Shown here one piece after another: positions 7,409-18,545 of a stretch of 64,000 bases of DNA. The stretch is from Prostheceraeus crozeri (Eukaryota; Platyhelminthes; Polycladida; Euryleptidae): NCBI GenBank assembly GCA_907163375.1, contig CAJQUW010008631.1, forward strand, positions 1 to 64,000, given 5' to 3'. Position numbers and translations under genes: made by a program. The stretch's first letter is position 1. Each line of letters begins with the position of its first letter. The notes beneath the pieces were generated by a model, which searched no databases, was not told the origin of the DNA, and was given only the letters and a program-made list of their open reading frames with translations.

Positions 7409-8095
7409 TTATGTCGTCCACGTTGGGTGGTTTCGGAATATATAGGATGGATTCCATATGCATGGAGAGAGAGGCTATTTTATTATCCTTGTGTCGACCA
7501 TAATATAGCCCATTCACTTTGAAAAGGATATCCCAAGTACCTTCTCCGAGCTCATCACATCTGATGGGTTTTGAATGATCTCCATCCTTCTTATAGTAAG
7601 TACACCAATGTGATACCGGTAGGCAAATGTGATTACCATCCCAAATCTTTCTATAGGGAGTATCCTTGTCATCTCTCGCCTTCCACTCTTGAGCAAGAGG
7701 AGTAGGAATGTCCATATTTAATGTCACGTACTCCTCAATAATATCAAGTTGGTGGCGAATGTACGGACTCACGGGGATCAGTATGTAGTCCCCATACTGA
7801 TTGTGCATTATCTTGACATCCGTGGAAGGGAGCATTCCCGTTTGGAGTACTACGCTATGATCATCATAACGCAAGGCTTGTTTAAATTTACGCTGTAGCG
7901 GTGTAGGATTATGTACCTTGGATGTTTCTTCCACTGGCCTCAGTTGTAGATGATCTGACCGTAGCGAACCTTGTAACGTTTGCCCGCCATTTTGTCCTAC
8001 TAGTGCAGCTGATGGAGTAGATGCCTGAAAATGAAAAAAGATTGTATTAAGTTTACGTTCAAGGGAGGAGAGGGAGGGAAGTAGCGACTTACCAT
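7320..8095 (-). CDS. Spliced 235-aa protein with M|AST leader (copy A)
   Basis: Exon 1 contributes only the ATG (8093-8095), directly followed by donor GTAAGT; the intron is 8025-8092 with acceptor TTTTCAG; exon 2 (7320-8024) reads in phase from ASTPSAALVG to the stop. The joined product is 235 aa. It has a compact central region with many aromatic residues (DGNHICLPVSHWC, GTWDILFKVNGLYYG) and a basic tail (GTKRKSEKN, SKRKSKKENC) like a nuclear localisation signal. I do not recognise the family. A TATA-like TTATAAATAG lies at 8202-8211. Splice signals are strong and identical in copy B. Confidence 0.7.
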
Positions 8096-8201
8096 TTTAG
8101 TTGGATAATAGAACAGGGAACTAGAGAGAGAGAGAGAGAAAATGTGCGTCCGTCACTCGTGTGATTCAACGATGGAATGATTCTCACTGTGGAAGGCTCG
8201 C

Positions 8202-8211
8202 TATTTATAAA
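8202..8211 (-). promoter_or_regulatory. TATA box of right-terminal gene (copy A)
   Basis: Minus-strand TTATAAATAG about 107 nt upstream of the ATG at 8095. It lies between the TIR-like repeats and the spliced gene and would drive leftward transcription. A (GA)n tract between box and ATG is 6 nt longer than in copy B. Confidence 0.55.
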
Positions 8212-8451
8212 GAAATGCTTGATTCTCATTGGATGATGATCCTCATTGGACAATAACATCAAGCTGATTCGAAATCTAACTCTGTCGTTTTTCGCCAATG
8301 TCCCAAAATCTTAAATGGCGTCTCACATCTAAACGAAGACAGATAGGAACAAGCCGATTCTTTCACTGAATTTGTCTCACTCTTAGCTTTCAAACGAGCT
8401 ATCGCACGACAAAATCCATCCACTGGAAGCCAAAATCGAAGCAAGCTGTCC

Positions 8452-9107
8452 AGAGGGGGGGGGCGTCAGTGAAATTTCAAAATTTGATGAAACAAACTTT
8501 GGTAAAGGTCCCAGGTCGAAATTCCACACTTTGGAAAATTTTTAATTTTTCCCATACAAAGTCACTCTGACACTTAGGATTTTTTCAGGTGAGCTCCGAC
8601 CTAAAATCTTGTAACCGCTCTAACTTTTGAACGGCTGCTCCGATTGACTCGCAACCAAAAATGTGGTCGAGCAGTGTTTCATCCTCTTTCCAATGCAAGT
8701 CGAACGAACAAAATCCGTCCACTAGAACCAAAGTTAGAACAAAGGGGGGGGGACGTCAGCGAAAAAATTTTTATCTCCGATTGCTTTCAAATTCACCATA
8801 CAGATGCAGAATTTCACGCTGAATCCGAATCTGGCCTCCGTTTCACCATCCAAGACAACCTAGGCGGTCGCCCATGTCAACCTAGACGGTCGCCCACGTC
8901 AACCTAGACGGTCGCCCACGTCCACCAGGCGGTCGGACCCATTCACCCGAGTCTCACACTCTGTCGTTCCAGAGGGGGGGGGGACGTCAGCGACTTGTCT
9001 CGGCCAACCTGGACGGCACACCACGACACTGTCGTTCCAGAGGGGGGGGACTCAGACACGATGGCGGCCATCTTGCGCTATCCAGTATTTGTCACTTGCT
9101 TACTACT
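8452..9107. repeat. Right terminal inverted repeat, short form (copy A)
   Basis: Matches the right TIR of copy B (35891-37260) at both ends but is only 656 bp because internal repeat units are missing. It includes four G8-G10 tracts, each with the flank AGAGGGG...(G)ACGTCAG or similar, a run of 22-bp units with core GACGGTCGCCCACGTCAACC (about 8856-8935), and the outer end TTGTCACTTGCTTACTACT. A further partial unit lies just inside (8265-8451). Confidence 0.88.
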
Positions 9108-10022
9108 ACGTTCCGAAACACAATGTACTCAACCGCGTGTACCAAACACATGTACCTATCCAGTGAGACAGATGTCATACATGTTCCTATTAATAACACT
9201 GAATTTTACATGTACCTATCCATGTTCCTATTAATAACACTGAATTTTACATGTATCCATGTACCTATCCCTCTCATAGTAGGGCACAGTCTTCACTACT
9301 GATGGAGGATATGATAGTTTTCTTCATGCTGTAAGCGACTGCGATGATGAGATTGCAAGACGATTGATCGATAACGTTCAGCTTAAAGGTGTTTTCTTTT
9401 CTTCTGAAGCGTCAAATTTAAGTACCACGTCAAATGTCGTCGTACATACACCAGCAAAAAGACAGTGGAACAGAGGAACTGAAGCAGATGATGCAGATGC
9501 TGAAGAACGGGAGTACACTGCGACAAACAAAATCAAGAGTTGTTGTAGTATAACGAATTTTTAATGTAAAAAAGACATGGACAATTCAGAGGTTAGAAAG
9601 TTTATCCTCGTTGTTAACAGCAAAAGACAAGAATCTATTTTCAGAAAGAACAAGAATTTAGATGACACTGAAGTTCTACGTAAAAGTCTGGACTTCGGTG
9701 AATTGCACAGACTTGATAGCTCATGACTTACCTCACCACATAAAATGTTTGAGTAGCTGCATGTTGCAGTGTCCTGTTCCGATAGTGGCTACTGGATCGG
9801 CAGCGCAAGTGTGCGTCTGACATAGTTGTGCGCAATATTGAGGACAAATTACTTCACAAAAATTTTGTGTATACTTTGCTTCTCAGCTGTGTGACCGAGT
9901 AAGAAAGAAATTACAAGAGATGAATGTTGACAACACTATATTGTATTCATCTGTGGTGAACGCTTGCAATACCATTTTCTAAAAATGTTCTTATTGTTCC
10001 TCAGATAGCTGCATATGGCATG
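9108..10022. other. Flank between copy A and the hAT element
   Basis: Host DNA right of copy A. A weak open frame (about 9285-9563, + strand, reading DGGYDSFLHAVSDCDDEIARR) could be a gene fragment but has no recognised family. The 8 bases before 10031 are the left target duplication of the hAT. Otherwise I see nothing coding. Confidence 0.5.
9180..9270. repeat. 41-bp tandem duplication
   Basis: Two adjacent copies of a unit beginning CATGTTCCTATTAATAACAC and ending in ACATGTACCTATC (9180-9220 and 9221-9261), followed by a partial third. The second copy has a small change near its end. Confidence 0.8.
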
Positions 10023-10030
10023 TTCAGAAC

Positions 10031-12462
10031 TAGAGCCCGGAACTTCAGGCACTTAAAAATAATAAAAAAGGCAGGCAAAAAGGCAGCTAAAGTACATGAA
10101 AAAGGCACTTAAAATCCAGAAAAATGCATTTGTTGAATACCGGTAATTAATCAGAAACACGTTGATTGCATGCAATTATCAGAAGTTTTGACAGATTTTC
10201 AAAAGATAAAGACTGACGTCTGTCACTAAGAATATGATTTAGCTGCGAAAATGATCGTTCCACATCCACAGAAGTAAGAGGTGCGAATTTCATAGCCGAT
10301 ATCGCAGCAGGACTCATATCGACGACTGCATCCGAAGTTCCATTATGAACAGCAGAAATTTTCTTCATCGAGTCTAAAATCCGGATTTTTCGTTATGACA
10401 TATTCAAATTTTGAACAAATAGCCTGACCTTTGGGTCCCGGTGTTTCCTTTAGTTTCATGTGAAGGCTTTCTACTTTATTAAGCGTTGCTTCAAGTGTGA
10501 CATTTTGCTTTTCCAGAGAAGCAATACGTTCAGGAAAATCCGAAAAGTGGGTAAGAATATAAGTCAAATCATTCTTCAATGAATGTTTTTCCAATAATTC
10601 CTTTGTAACCTGAATTGAGACTGCATCCGATGGACAAAGCTCATCCATAACTGACTTGAATTTATCAAAATTGTTCGCGTAGTAAAGCGCAGAGGAGACC
10701 CACTTACCCCAACGTGTAATTATAGGCTCAGGTGGCAAAGCAGTATCAAATGCAATAGATTTGAACGTTTGTACACGTTTGGGAGCTTTACGAAACACTT
10801 TTTTTCCATTCGCTATAAGGTTGTCGACATCAGGAAATTGTAGACGAATATCCTCAGCAACACGATGAAGTGCATGTGCAAGACAAGAAATATGTAGCAT
10901 GGAAGGAAATAGAACTTTCAATGCACGCCCTGCTTTAATCATATACGGCGCGGCATCCGTCACCAGTAGAAGAACTCGATCATGTTGAATTCCGACTGGC
11001 CACAAGATAGTCAGGGCTTTCGTGAACACCTGTGCGATCGTCGAACTGTTAGTTTTTTCTACAACTTCAGATAACAGAAGAAATAGCTGTGAATCTTCAG
11101 AGTTCAATGTTCCCACGATGAAGTTCACCACGTAACGACCAGTGACGTCTGTAGTTTCGTCGATCGAACACCAAATATAATGTTCTCCGACAGCTTTTCT
11201 GATAATGTCAATCTGTTGATTATACACAACATCAAGATAATTTTTCCGAATGCTTGATTCTGATGGCACGCTTTTATTCTTGTACTTCTGAATAAATCCC
11301 TTTAAAACCGGATTTTCAAGCTTCCAAAGAGGAATTCCAGACGACACAAATGCATGACACAAGTCCAGAGAGAATTGCGACTGTTTCCCCGAGGCTTCGA
11401 AGCACGTCTTCAGTAGAACAGTTGAGGTTGGTCTGTTTCCTTCATTTTTCTCGTTATCCCTTGCTCGTCTTGCTGTACGAGTAACATGTTTTCCGCTACT
11501 TATGTGTTGCGTAACATAATATTTCTTTTCATGATTCACTGACGTCTCACAGATTTTGCAAAACAACACAGAGCCGTCCGTAGAAAAAACGTCGTCACCA
11601 AATGATCTAACTAAATTAGTCAGCTTCGTATTGAGGGATGCAGACTGCCTCGGCATTTCACGTATCTGCTATTAACGCTGGATGCGAAGTCACAGTGCGA
11701 TCTCAGATGAAGGACAAGATGAAAATGACAAGACAAGTTCGGTTCATCCAACGATGTGTGAAGTCAGTGCAATATTTAGAAATGACTCATTAGTTGATGG
11801 TGTGATTTCCCAGAAATGACATCCTCAAACAAAGGCAACCTAAAGTGGGAACTCTACGCCTCTTTGTTTGAGCGTGCTGTTTCTAAAGACGCATTTACAC
11901 TGTGCCGTACGGGGACGCAGGCCGCAAGCAAACGTCAGATCACGTGACACAGCAAAAGAGCAGTGGGGAAATAGCAGAATATCGTGGATAACTGGTAATC
12001 GCTGTAAAGTGTGGATAATCCCGATTAGAAGTTTGAAAACCGCTGCTTTAGATGAATACTTAAAGTATCGGTTATTTATTCTATGCTAAAGGGATGTGTG
12101 ATTTTCCTTGATACAATGTACAGTATATGTGCATGATAAAGCAATTTGTTTTCTATTTCATTTTCATGCCAAGTTAAAAAATGCTAAAAATGCTAAAATG
12201 CGGTAAGTTTCTGCGGTCCATCGATCGCATACTAACGAGTATCTACTGTATTTCTTTATGAGATTTCTATGCTTATCCTCACCTCTTATTATTGAACGTC
12301 GTGATGCGTCTCTTCCAATTCTAAACATGTCAAGTTAACACTCATTTTACCAGGAAAATACAACTTAAACAACACTTTAAATTTTAGGCATTTTCATCCG
12401 AAACTAAGGAAGAAAGGCAAAAATAGGCATTTATGGCATTTTGCCTGAAGTTCCGGGCTCTA
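10031..12462 (-). mobile_element. hAT DNA transposon with 8-bp target duplication
   Basis: A 2432-bp element with 21-bp perfect terminal inverted repeats (TAGAGCCCGG... and its complement) flanked by direct TTCAGAAC repeats at 10023-10030 and 12463-12470, the 8-bp duplication expected of hAT. Subterminal AGGCA motifs are repeated at both ends, as expected for transposase binding. Sharp ends and intact duplication point to recent insertion; the transposase is nevertheless frameshifted. Confidence 0.95.
10147..11656 (-). pseudogene. hAT transposase, one-base frameshift
   Basis: The first frame (10343-11656, 437 aa) starts MPRQSASL and has a BED-like zinc finger (CKICETSVNHEKKYYVTQH...H, residues about 33-58), the catalytic core with CSIDETTD and LLVTDAAPYM, and a HISCLAHALHR block, the pattern of the CGGBP1-like/DUF659 hAT group. 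The C-terminal dimerisation segment (TSVDVERSFSQLNHILSDRR) is open in the next frame (10147-10368). The frames overlap at about 10343-10368, so a single indel separates them. Not functional as written unless spliced or frameshifted. Confidence 0.88.
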
Positions 12463-12800
12463 TTCAGAACATATAATGATTTGTCTCTGCTTATATTACC
12501 TTCCGATGTGCGAAAAAACGTTGGTTCTGAAAATGCCATTAAACTGCCTCTGTTCATCACCTGCCACTTGAGCTACATATGGATCAGTTTGTTCTTCCAC
12601 CGCCTCTTTCTCAAGTGCTTTGTCCAAAGTTAAGATAAGAAGCTTAAGAGATGACTTGAAGAGTGGAAATATGCAGATGACGAAGTTGAAAATCTTGTAC
12701 GAGAAAATCACGATTTTCATCAATGGCAGTTATACTATAAGGCAAAAGATATTCGAAAAGAAATTAAATAGGTTGAAGAGAGTAAATACCAAAAAGTGAG

Positions 12801-13915
12801 TATACATGTATATAGGCAGCGTGTCGAGTGTCGACTCAAAAAAAATGTCTGTATACACTGACAATTTTAATATCAAAAGATTCAGTTTTTTGCGCAGATT
12901 ACACTCCTGCTGTCCAAAAATTATTTGAACAGTTACTATTAAAAAGCTAAAAATTTTCAAATTATTCCTACATTTATATACTTCCGAGACGACGTCCCCT
13001 TTATAAGTAGTGTCAAACAAGTTGGATATCAAAGGAATGAATATTTGAAAATGAGCATCATAATTAGGCGAAAATTAAGCTGATGATAAGGAAATTCCAT
13101 GAGCTGCATTATAATGCAAGTCCCTGGAAGTCTTTAATGAAAAGTTGAGATCTTATTGAAAGCTTCTTGGCTGAGACGTCATGTTTTTTATTCAATTTTC
13201 ATCGGCATGATTTTATGATTCACAAGGTGTCTTTTCTTGAATCTAAATAGTGCTGAATAGCAACGTTGACCCATCTACACCTTTTGAATATCATTTTCTT
13301 TATAATGGTGCTTTTGTTCTTAAAGTGGCAGCTGTAGTTTGTGATGTGATCATGCTTAAGAAAATATTCTTGTTATAGTAGGGCATGAGCTTTAAAGCAG
13401 TGGTAAGCCATCGAATTGCTAATATAATAGACCATATTACCTCTCAAGGTTGTCATGATATGGAGGATTTTTAAATTACTTTTCTTTCTTCTGTACTACT
13501 CTATGGTCGACACTCTACCTATATATCCCTTCTCTATGGCAAAAGAAGCTCATCTAAAGGAGCACAATGAGATCTCAACTCTTCCTTGAAGACTTGCAGG
13601 ACTTGTATTATAATGTGGTTCATGAAACTTCCTATATCACCAGCTTAATTTCCGCTTAATTGAGATGCTAGTTAGCAAATATGCATTCCCTTTGATATCC
13701 AACTTGTTTCGTACTAGTTATAAAGGGGTTTCATTTCGATAGCACCGGTAGAGAAATTTGGAGAAATTTAGCTTTTTAAAAACCTGCTCAAATAATTTTT
13801 TTGGATCACAGGAATGTAATCTCTGTAGAAACTGAATCTTTTCATATAAAAATTTTCAATATAGGCCCTATGCAGACACTTCTTTGAGTCGACACTCTAG
13901 CTACATATATTTGTT
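12801..13915. repeat. Diverged inverted repeat (foldback-like)
   Basis: Left arm about 12801-13180 and right arm about 13541-13915 are imperfect reverse complements. Anchors include GAGTCGACACTC near both outer ends, TTTGATATCCAACTTGTTT in both arms, and GAGATCTCAACT/AGTTGAGATCTTA near the inner ends. The spacer is about 360 bp. Arms look roughly 75-80% alike by eye. This may be an old foldback element or two head-to-head copies of a non-autonomous transposon. No coding content. Confidence 0.7.
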
Positions 13916-13919
13916 CTAT

Positions 13920-14674
13920 GGTTGTGATTATGATTAAGGCGGTCATAGGCTTGACTCTGATTATGATTGATTATGGTGTTCGAAATTGTGACTATGTCTA
14001 ATGTGGTCAGATGCTGTATCAATTATGAACACTGGGCAATATGAAATGATGTTGATTACAGTTTTTAGACGTTTTGTCGGGGCAGTGATGACTATAGTGC
14101 TTTTGAGCAATAATTTGAATCATGATAAAAATGCTTAATACTGTGCAGTGATAGCAGTTTTTATTTAATCTCATCTCCTTGTTCAATTATTAAACTTACT
14201 GAATTAGCTTACTATTACTAATTATTCGATTCTGTTCACTAACATCATAGCGTACAAATTGACAAAAGCATTTAACTCAGTGGTATTAAGTATGTTTTGT
14301 TAATCTAAAGTACACATAAAGAGAAAACATCAGAGGGACGATATTGTAGGGAGTGACGAGGCGTGAACGCAATGACCGCACATCAAGGATTGGTACTCTC
14401 TACGACATTGTGTACTTTCAGTCCTTACGTAGACTAGCTGTGGCCTGATCTCAACTGATGTTCGGATGACTAAAATCAAATTTAATCAAATTTCCTGATA
14501 ACAAAATTAGCGCGATTTTGATTATGATTAATGATTGGTTAAATTTTCAAAACCTTGATTATGATTGAGATCAATGATTGAACTAAATTCCTATGACGTG
14601 ATTATGATTATGATCAGCCTCAGAAAGTCAATTGATTATGATTGACTATTGATTGATTAATTGAAAGTCTTGAT
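13920..14674. other. AT-rich low-complexity flank left of copy B
   Basis: Noncoding sequence dominated by GATTATGATT-type repeats (about 13925-13975 and 14510-14660). It ends at CTTGAT, the six bases before copy B. I see no gene. Confidence 0.6.
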
Positions 14675-16043
14675 AGTAGTAAGCAAGTGACAAACACTCG
14701 ACCGGCGCCCCCCCCTCTGGAACGGTAGAGTGTCGTGGTCGGCCGCCGTGGTGCTTCGGGTCTGAGTCCCCCCCCCCTCTGGAACGACAGAGGTTGTGGT
14801 CTGCCGTGGTGTGCCGGCCAGGTGGGTTCCCGTTCACAACATGTTCGCTGACTCCCCCCCCCTCGAAAACGACAGAGTGTGAGACTCGGGTGAGTTGGTC
14901 CGACCGCCAGGTTGACGTGGGCGACCGTCTAGGTTGACGTGGGCGACCGTCCAGGTTGACGTGGGCGACCGTCTAGGTTGTCGTGGATGGTGAAATGGCT
15001 GCCAGATTCGGATTCAGCGTAAAATTCTGCATCGGTAGGGTGAGTTTCAAGGCACGACGAGAAAAAATTTTTCTTCAAAATTTTAACAGAGTTAAAATTT
15101 GGGACGTTTTGGTGTGTAGCGCCCAAACGAAGCATCGGATGAGAAAACGGAGGCCAGATTCGGATTCAGCGTGAAATTCTGCATCGGTATGGTGAGTTTC
15201 AAGTCAATCGGAGAGAAAAAAAATTTTCGCTGATGTGTCCCCCCCCTCTGGACAGCTTGCTTCGATTTTGGCTTCTAGTGGACGGATTTTGTCGTGCGAT
15301 AGCTCGTTTGAAAGCTAAGAGTGAGACAAATTCAGTGAAAGAATCGGCTTGTTCCTATCTGTCTTCGTTTAGATGTGAGACGCCATTTAAGATTTTGGGA
15401 CATTGGCGAAAAACGACAGAGTTAGAATTTGGGACGTTTTGGGTTCTAGCTTCAAAACGAAGCATCGGATTGGAAAACGGATTTCAGATTTCGAATCAGC
15501 GTGAAATTCTCTATCTGTATGGTGAGTTTCAAGTCAATCGGAGAGAAAAAATTTTCAACATTTTTCGAAAAAACGACAGAGTTAGAATTTTTGTGATGGC
15601 TGCCTACTGTAGAGCCAAAACGAAGCATCGGATGAGAAAACGGAGGCCAGATTCGGATTCAGCGTGAAATTCTGCATCGGTATGGTGAGTTTCAAGTCAA
15701 TCGGAGAGAAAAATTTTCGCTGACGTCCCCCCCCCTCTGGACAGCTAGCTTCGATTTTGGCTTCCAGTGGACGGATTTTGTCGTGCGATAACTCGTTTGA
15801 AAGCTAAGAGTGAGACAAATTCAGTGAAAGAATCGGCTTGTTCCTATCTGTCTTCGTTCAAAAGTTAGAGCGGTTACAAGATTTTAGGTCGGAGCTCGCT
15901 TACCTGAAAAAATCCTAAGTGTCAGAGTGGTTTTGTATGGGTAAAAATTTGAAAATTTTCCAAAGTGTGGAATTTCGACCTGGGACCGTCACCAAAACAT
16001 TTTTCATCAAATTCTGAAATTTCACTGACGTCCCCCCCCCTCT
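14675..16043. repeat. Left terminal inverted repeat of copy B
   Basis: About 1369 bp, reverse complement of 35891-37260. Identity stops sharply at 16043, where the right arm continues GGACAGC and the left TATCGATTGC. Inside are C7-C10 tracts, many beside TGACGTC, 22-bp units (about 14910-14975) and about 350-bp internal repeats that share GATTTTGGCTTC and GGCTTGTTCCTATCTGTC. Open frames of 60-145 codons within it are by-products of the repeats. Confidence 0.93.
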
Positions 16044-16065
16044 TATCGATTGCATATTCACAGGG

Positions 16066-16120
16066 TATATAAGAACGGGATCGGGAGAGGAATTTCACTA
16101 AGTTGAGAAACTGACTACAG
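16066..16120 (+). promoter_or_regulatory. TATA promoter and 5' leader exon of left-terminal gene
   Basis: TATATAA at 16066-16072, just inside the left TIR, followed by TTTCACT about 25 nt downstream (possible initiator, also seen after the PolB TATA box) and a leader ending CTACAG|GTAAGT at 16120/16121. The acceptor is probably CTTTACAG ending 16743, giving a 623-nt 5'-UTR intron just before the ATG at 16751. Confidence 0.65.
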
Positions 16121-16750
16121 GTAAGTCGTTTCTCTTGAGGTCCGATATCGGACTTCTGACTTTACATTGCTGATATCAGCTAAGGTGTCAGACTTATAGG
16201 TTAGTCAGTATAGCATGACTGACCATTTGATGATAGTAGGCCGAAATCTTCAAACGGCTATAACTTTGCTTCTACAAGTCCTTTAGACTTGATTCAAAAA
16301 ACATTCGACAGCGTTTGCTATGCTGAAGGTGACAGACTACTTATAAACGTTTTATGAGTAGTACTAAAATACTGAAAAATTTAAATTCATATTTAATGAT
16401 AATAATTAAAGTTTTTGAATAAAAAGCAGTCGTTTATGAGTCTCTGTGACTTGGGTCGTTTCCTCTTGTAAATAACTCCACCGGTTTTCATGTCAAAACT
16501 GGGGCCCGGATACCAACACAGTGATATGACGCACGCTCTGTCCGATCGAGGTTGGATTTGTGGGTCGAGGCCTTGGAGCTGGGATAAGATCCCCTCTGAG
16601 TAATGCCTGTAACGGATTCAAGAGCTTAACACCCAAACGGTTGCTGACTTGCTATCAAATGTTTGGTGACTTAGTTTTTCAATGCATATCAGCAAGTAGT
16701 ATCCTATAAACACTTGCTATCAAATTTTACTCTATCTTTACAGAATTATC

Positions 16751-17898
16751 ATGACAAAATCGAGTAATGCCAAGATGTTGGTGGGCAAGTGTAGTTGTGG
16801 CAAGATTGCCAGAGGTAGCGAACAGAAGAAACATTTAAAAGAAAAAGAGGGGACGATGGGCCATGAGAGGAAAGTGATGTTGAGGTTGTGTGTGTCTTGT
16901 CGGAAATGTGTGATGGGGGATGAGAAGGAATTTATGAAGGCGCATTTGCAGTGTGAGAGTGGGAACATCGGAGAGAAGGGGTTCAAGGCATGGTTTGAGG
17001 GAGAGTTGTTGGAGAGGGAAGAGGTGAGAAAGGCGGTGGCAACGATTCAGGACGTGATTGGGGAGAAAGTGGTGAGGAATGCGAGTGATGTGATTTCGAG
17101 TGATGGGAGTTCGAATGAGGAAGTTGAGTTGAGAGAGAATATGAAGAAGAAGGATGATGTTGATTTGGATGCGGTGATGGAAGATTTGTTTGGGGACATA
17201 GCGGATTTGAAGGAAGAGTGGGAGGGGGAGGAAGTGGCTAAGCCGATGGCAGCGTCATCGCCACGGCAGCAAGAGGCGTATGACACGGAGGTATTTGTGA
17301 GAATGAAGGATCGTGTGATGGCTTTGGAAAGTAATAATAGAAAAGTTTTGAAGGAGAATGAAGAGCTGAAGGTGAAGGTTGAGGGGTATAGGGCAACGAT
17401 GGAAGAGTTGGAGAGCTTGAGAAAGAAGGAGAAGGAATGGATGGCGGAAAGGAGCGAGTTGATGAGGAAGGCAGGTTTGGTGGAGAGTTTGCAGCCGAGT
17501 GTGTCGAGGAAGGATGAAGAGATAGAGCGGATGCGAAGCGTGGTGAAGGAGACGGAGGAGGTGAAGGTTATTAATAAGAGGTTGACGGGTGAAGTGGAGC
17601 GACTGCATGAGCGTTTGAAGTGTCGAAAAAGGAGAGTGTATGAAGTCCATCTTCCCCTCTTTGAGAATAATGTATGCGACGCCCCAACCATCACGGATGA
17701 CCCCAACGTGACCCAGCAGTGTTATGAGGGCGACGGAGTCCGATGTCTCCACATGAGTATGGACGTTACCGGTCAGCTTGAAGACTTCGTCGTCCGAAAA
17801 GTTCGGAAGAAAGTTCCCAGTAAGCTTCCTCAACATGATCATTTTTGTAGCTCATCTAATCTCCTATTCTTTTTCTTTCAGAGTTTTTGCAGAAGTGA
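16751..17898 (+). CDS. Zinc-binding/coiled-coil protein next to left TIR
   Basis: Starts seven nt after the predicted acceptor at 16743. The N-terminus has Cys pairs (CSCG, LCVSCRKC and a later H-x3-C) that could bind zinc; an acidic middle follows; then a long heptad-rich coiled coil (about residues 180-300, for example SNNRKVLKENEELKVKVEG). From 16750 to about 17640 the + strand is very purine-rich; after that base use changes abruptly. A 62-nt intron (17820-17881, acceptor TTTCTTTCAG) would end the protein KKVPKFLQK at 17898; unspliced, the frame runs to 17941. I do not recognise the family. A DNA- or protein-binding regulator is possible. Confidence 0.6.
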
Positions 17899-18545
17899 GA
17901 GGAGTGTCGGTGGACGGAGAACGACCCATGGGCTCTTTTAAGGGCCAACCTTCTAATGCAGCTAAAGCGGTCCCAAGCCCGCCACATATCCTCGGATATG
18001 GAATGCAGAGGGGAAGAAAAATAATGAATGGAATGAAATGGGAGGACACTCACGCGCCACACGCAACATAACACACTTCTCTCTTCCGTAGTCTAACAAG
18101 CTCTTTACACATGGATCGCAGTCGATTGCTATCCCTGTATCAGAAGTGTAAGCTATCTTAATTTTATTTGACACTATTTCATCTATCATCATCGTCCATA
18201 TGAAATGTTTTAAGATTTACAAGTTAGACTAAGCGTGCTACTATTTCCAAATGAAAATGTATACATGGTTAAATCATCCACTTAACCCCATCCGTAGTCT
18301 AACAAGCTCTTTACACATGGATCGCAGTCGATTGCTATCCCTGTATCAGAAGTGTAAGCTATCTTAATTTTATTTGACACTATTTCATCTATCATCATCG
18401 TCCATATGAAATGTTTTAAGATTTACAAGTTAGACTAAGCGTGCTACTATTTCCAAATGAAAATGTATACATGGTTAAATCATCCACTGAAGCCCCATTC
18501 AAGTACGTCAGTATGAAAGCAAAGATAATACGAAATAAAAATTTA
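17899..18545. other. Noncoding interval with duplicated block
   Basis: After the coiled-coil gene an open frame (to 18071) continues RVFAEVRGVSVDGERPMG and might be an alternative last exon. The rest is noncoding and is mostly filled by the 197-bp direct repeat. Confidence 0.4.
18086..18488. repeat. Perfect 197-bp direct repeat
   Basis: 18086-18282 and 18292-18488 are identical by eye over 197 bp (both begin CCGTAGTCTAACAAGCTC and end AAATCATCCACT), separated by 9 bp. It includes no obvious ORF. The perfect match implies a very recent duplication or gene conversion. Confidence 0.9.

Larger units (their letters stand above)
1..9107 (-). mobile_element. Polinton/Maverick copy A, right half (cut by window edge)
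   Basis: Right half of a large virus-like DNA transposon. It matches 27310-37260 of copy B almost base for base, with offsets of about 27309-27445 changing only at small indels. It holds the protease, capsid, integrase and ATPase genes on the minus strand and ends in a TIR whose outer end reads ACTACT at 9107. The polymerase half must lie upstream of position 1 if this copy is full length. Lesions: net 2-nt loss in the TBP-like gene and a 1-nt loss in the capsid gene. The right TIR region is about half as long as in copy B. Confidence 0.93.

Noticed and set aside
9364-9564. 66-aa plus-strand frame right of copy A
   Set aside because: Open and charged, but no family, splice sites or partner exons; kept only as a note in the flank entry.
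15233-15667. 144-aa open frame in the left TIR with mirror frames at 36268-36762, 8259-8444 and 35698-35883
   Set aside because: Present in every TIR repeat unit in any orientation, with no start context or splice signals; it is explained by the repeat sequence.
17047-17842. Long minus-strand open frames (219 and 195 codons) under the coiled-coil gene
   Set aside because: Antisense shadow of a purine-rich coding strand, which rarely produces stops on the complement.
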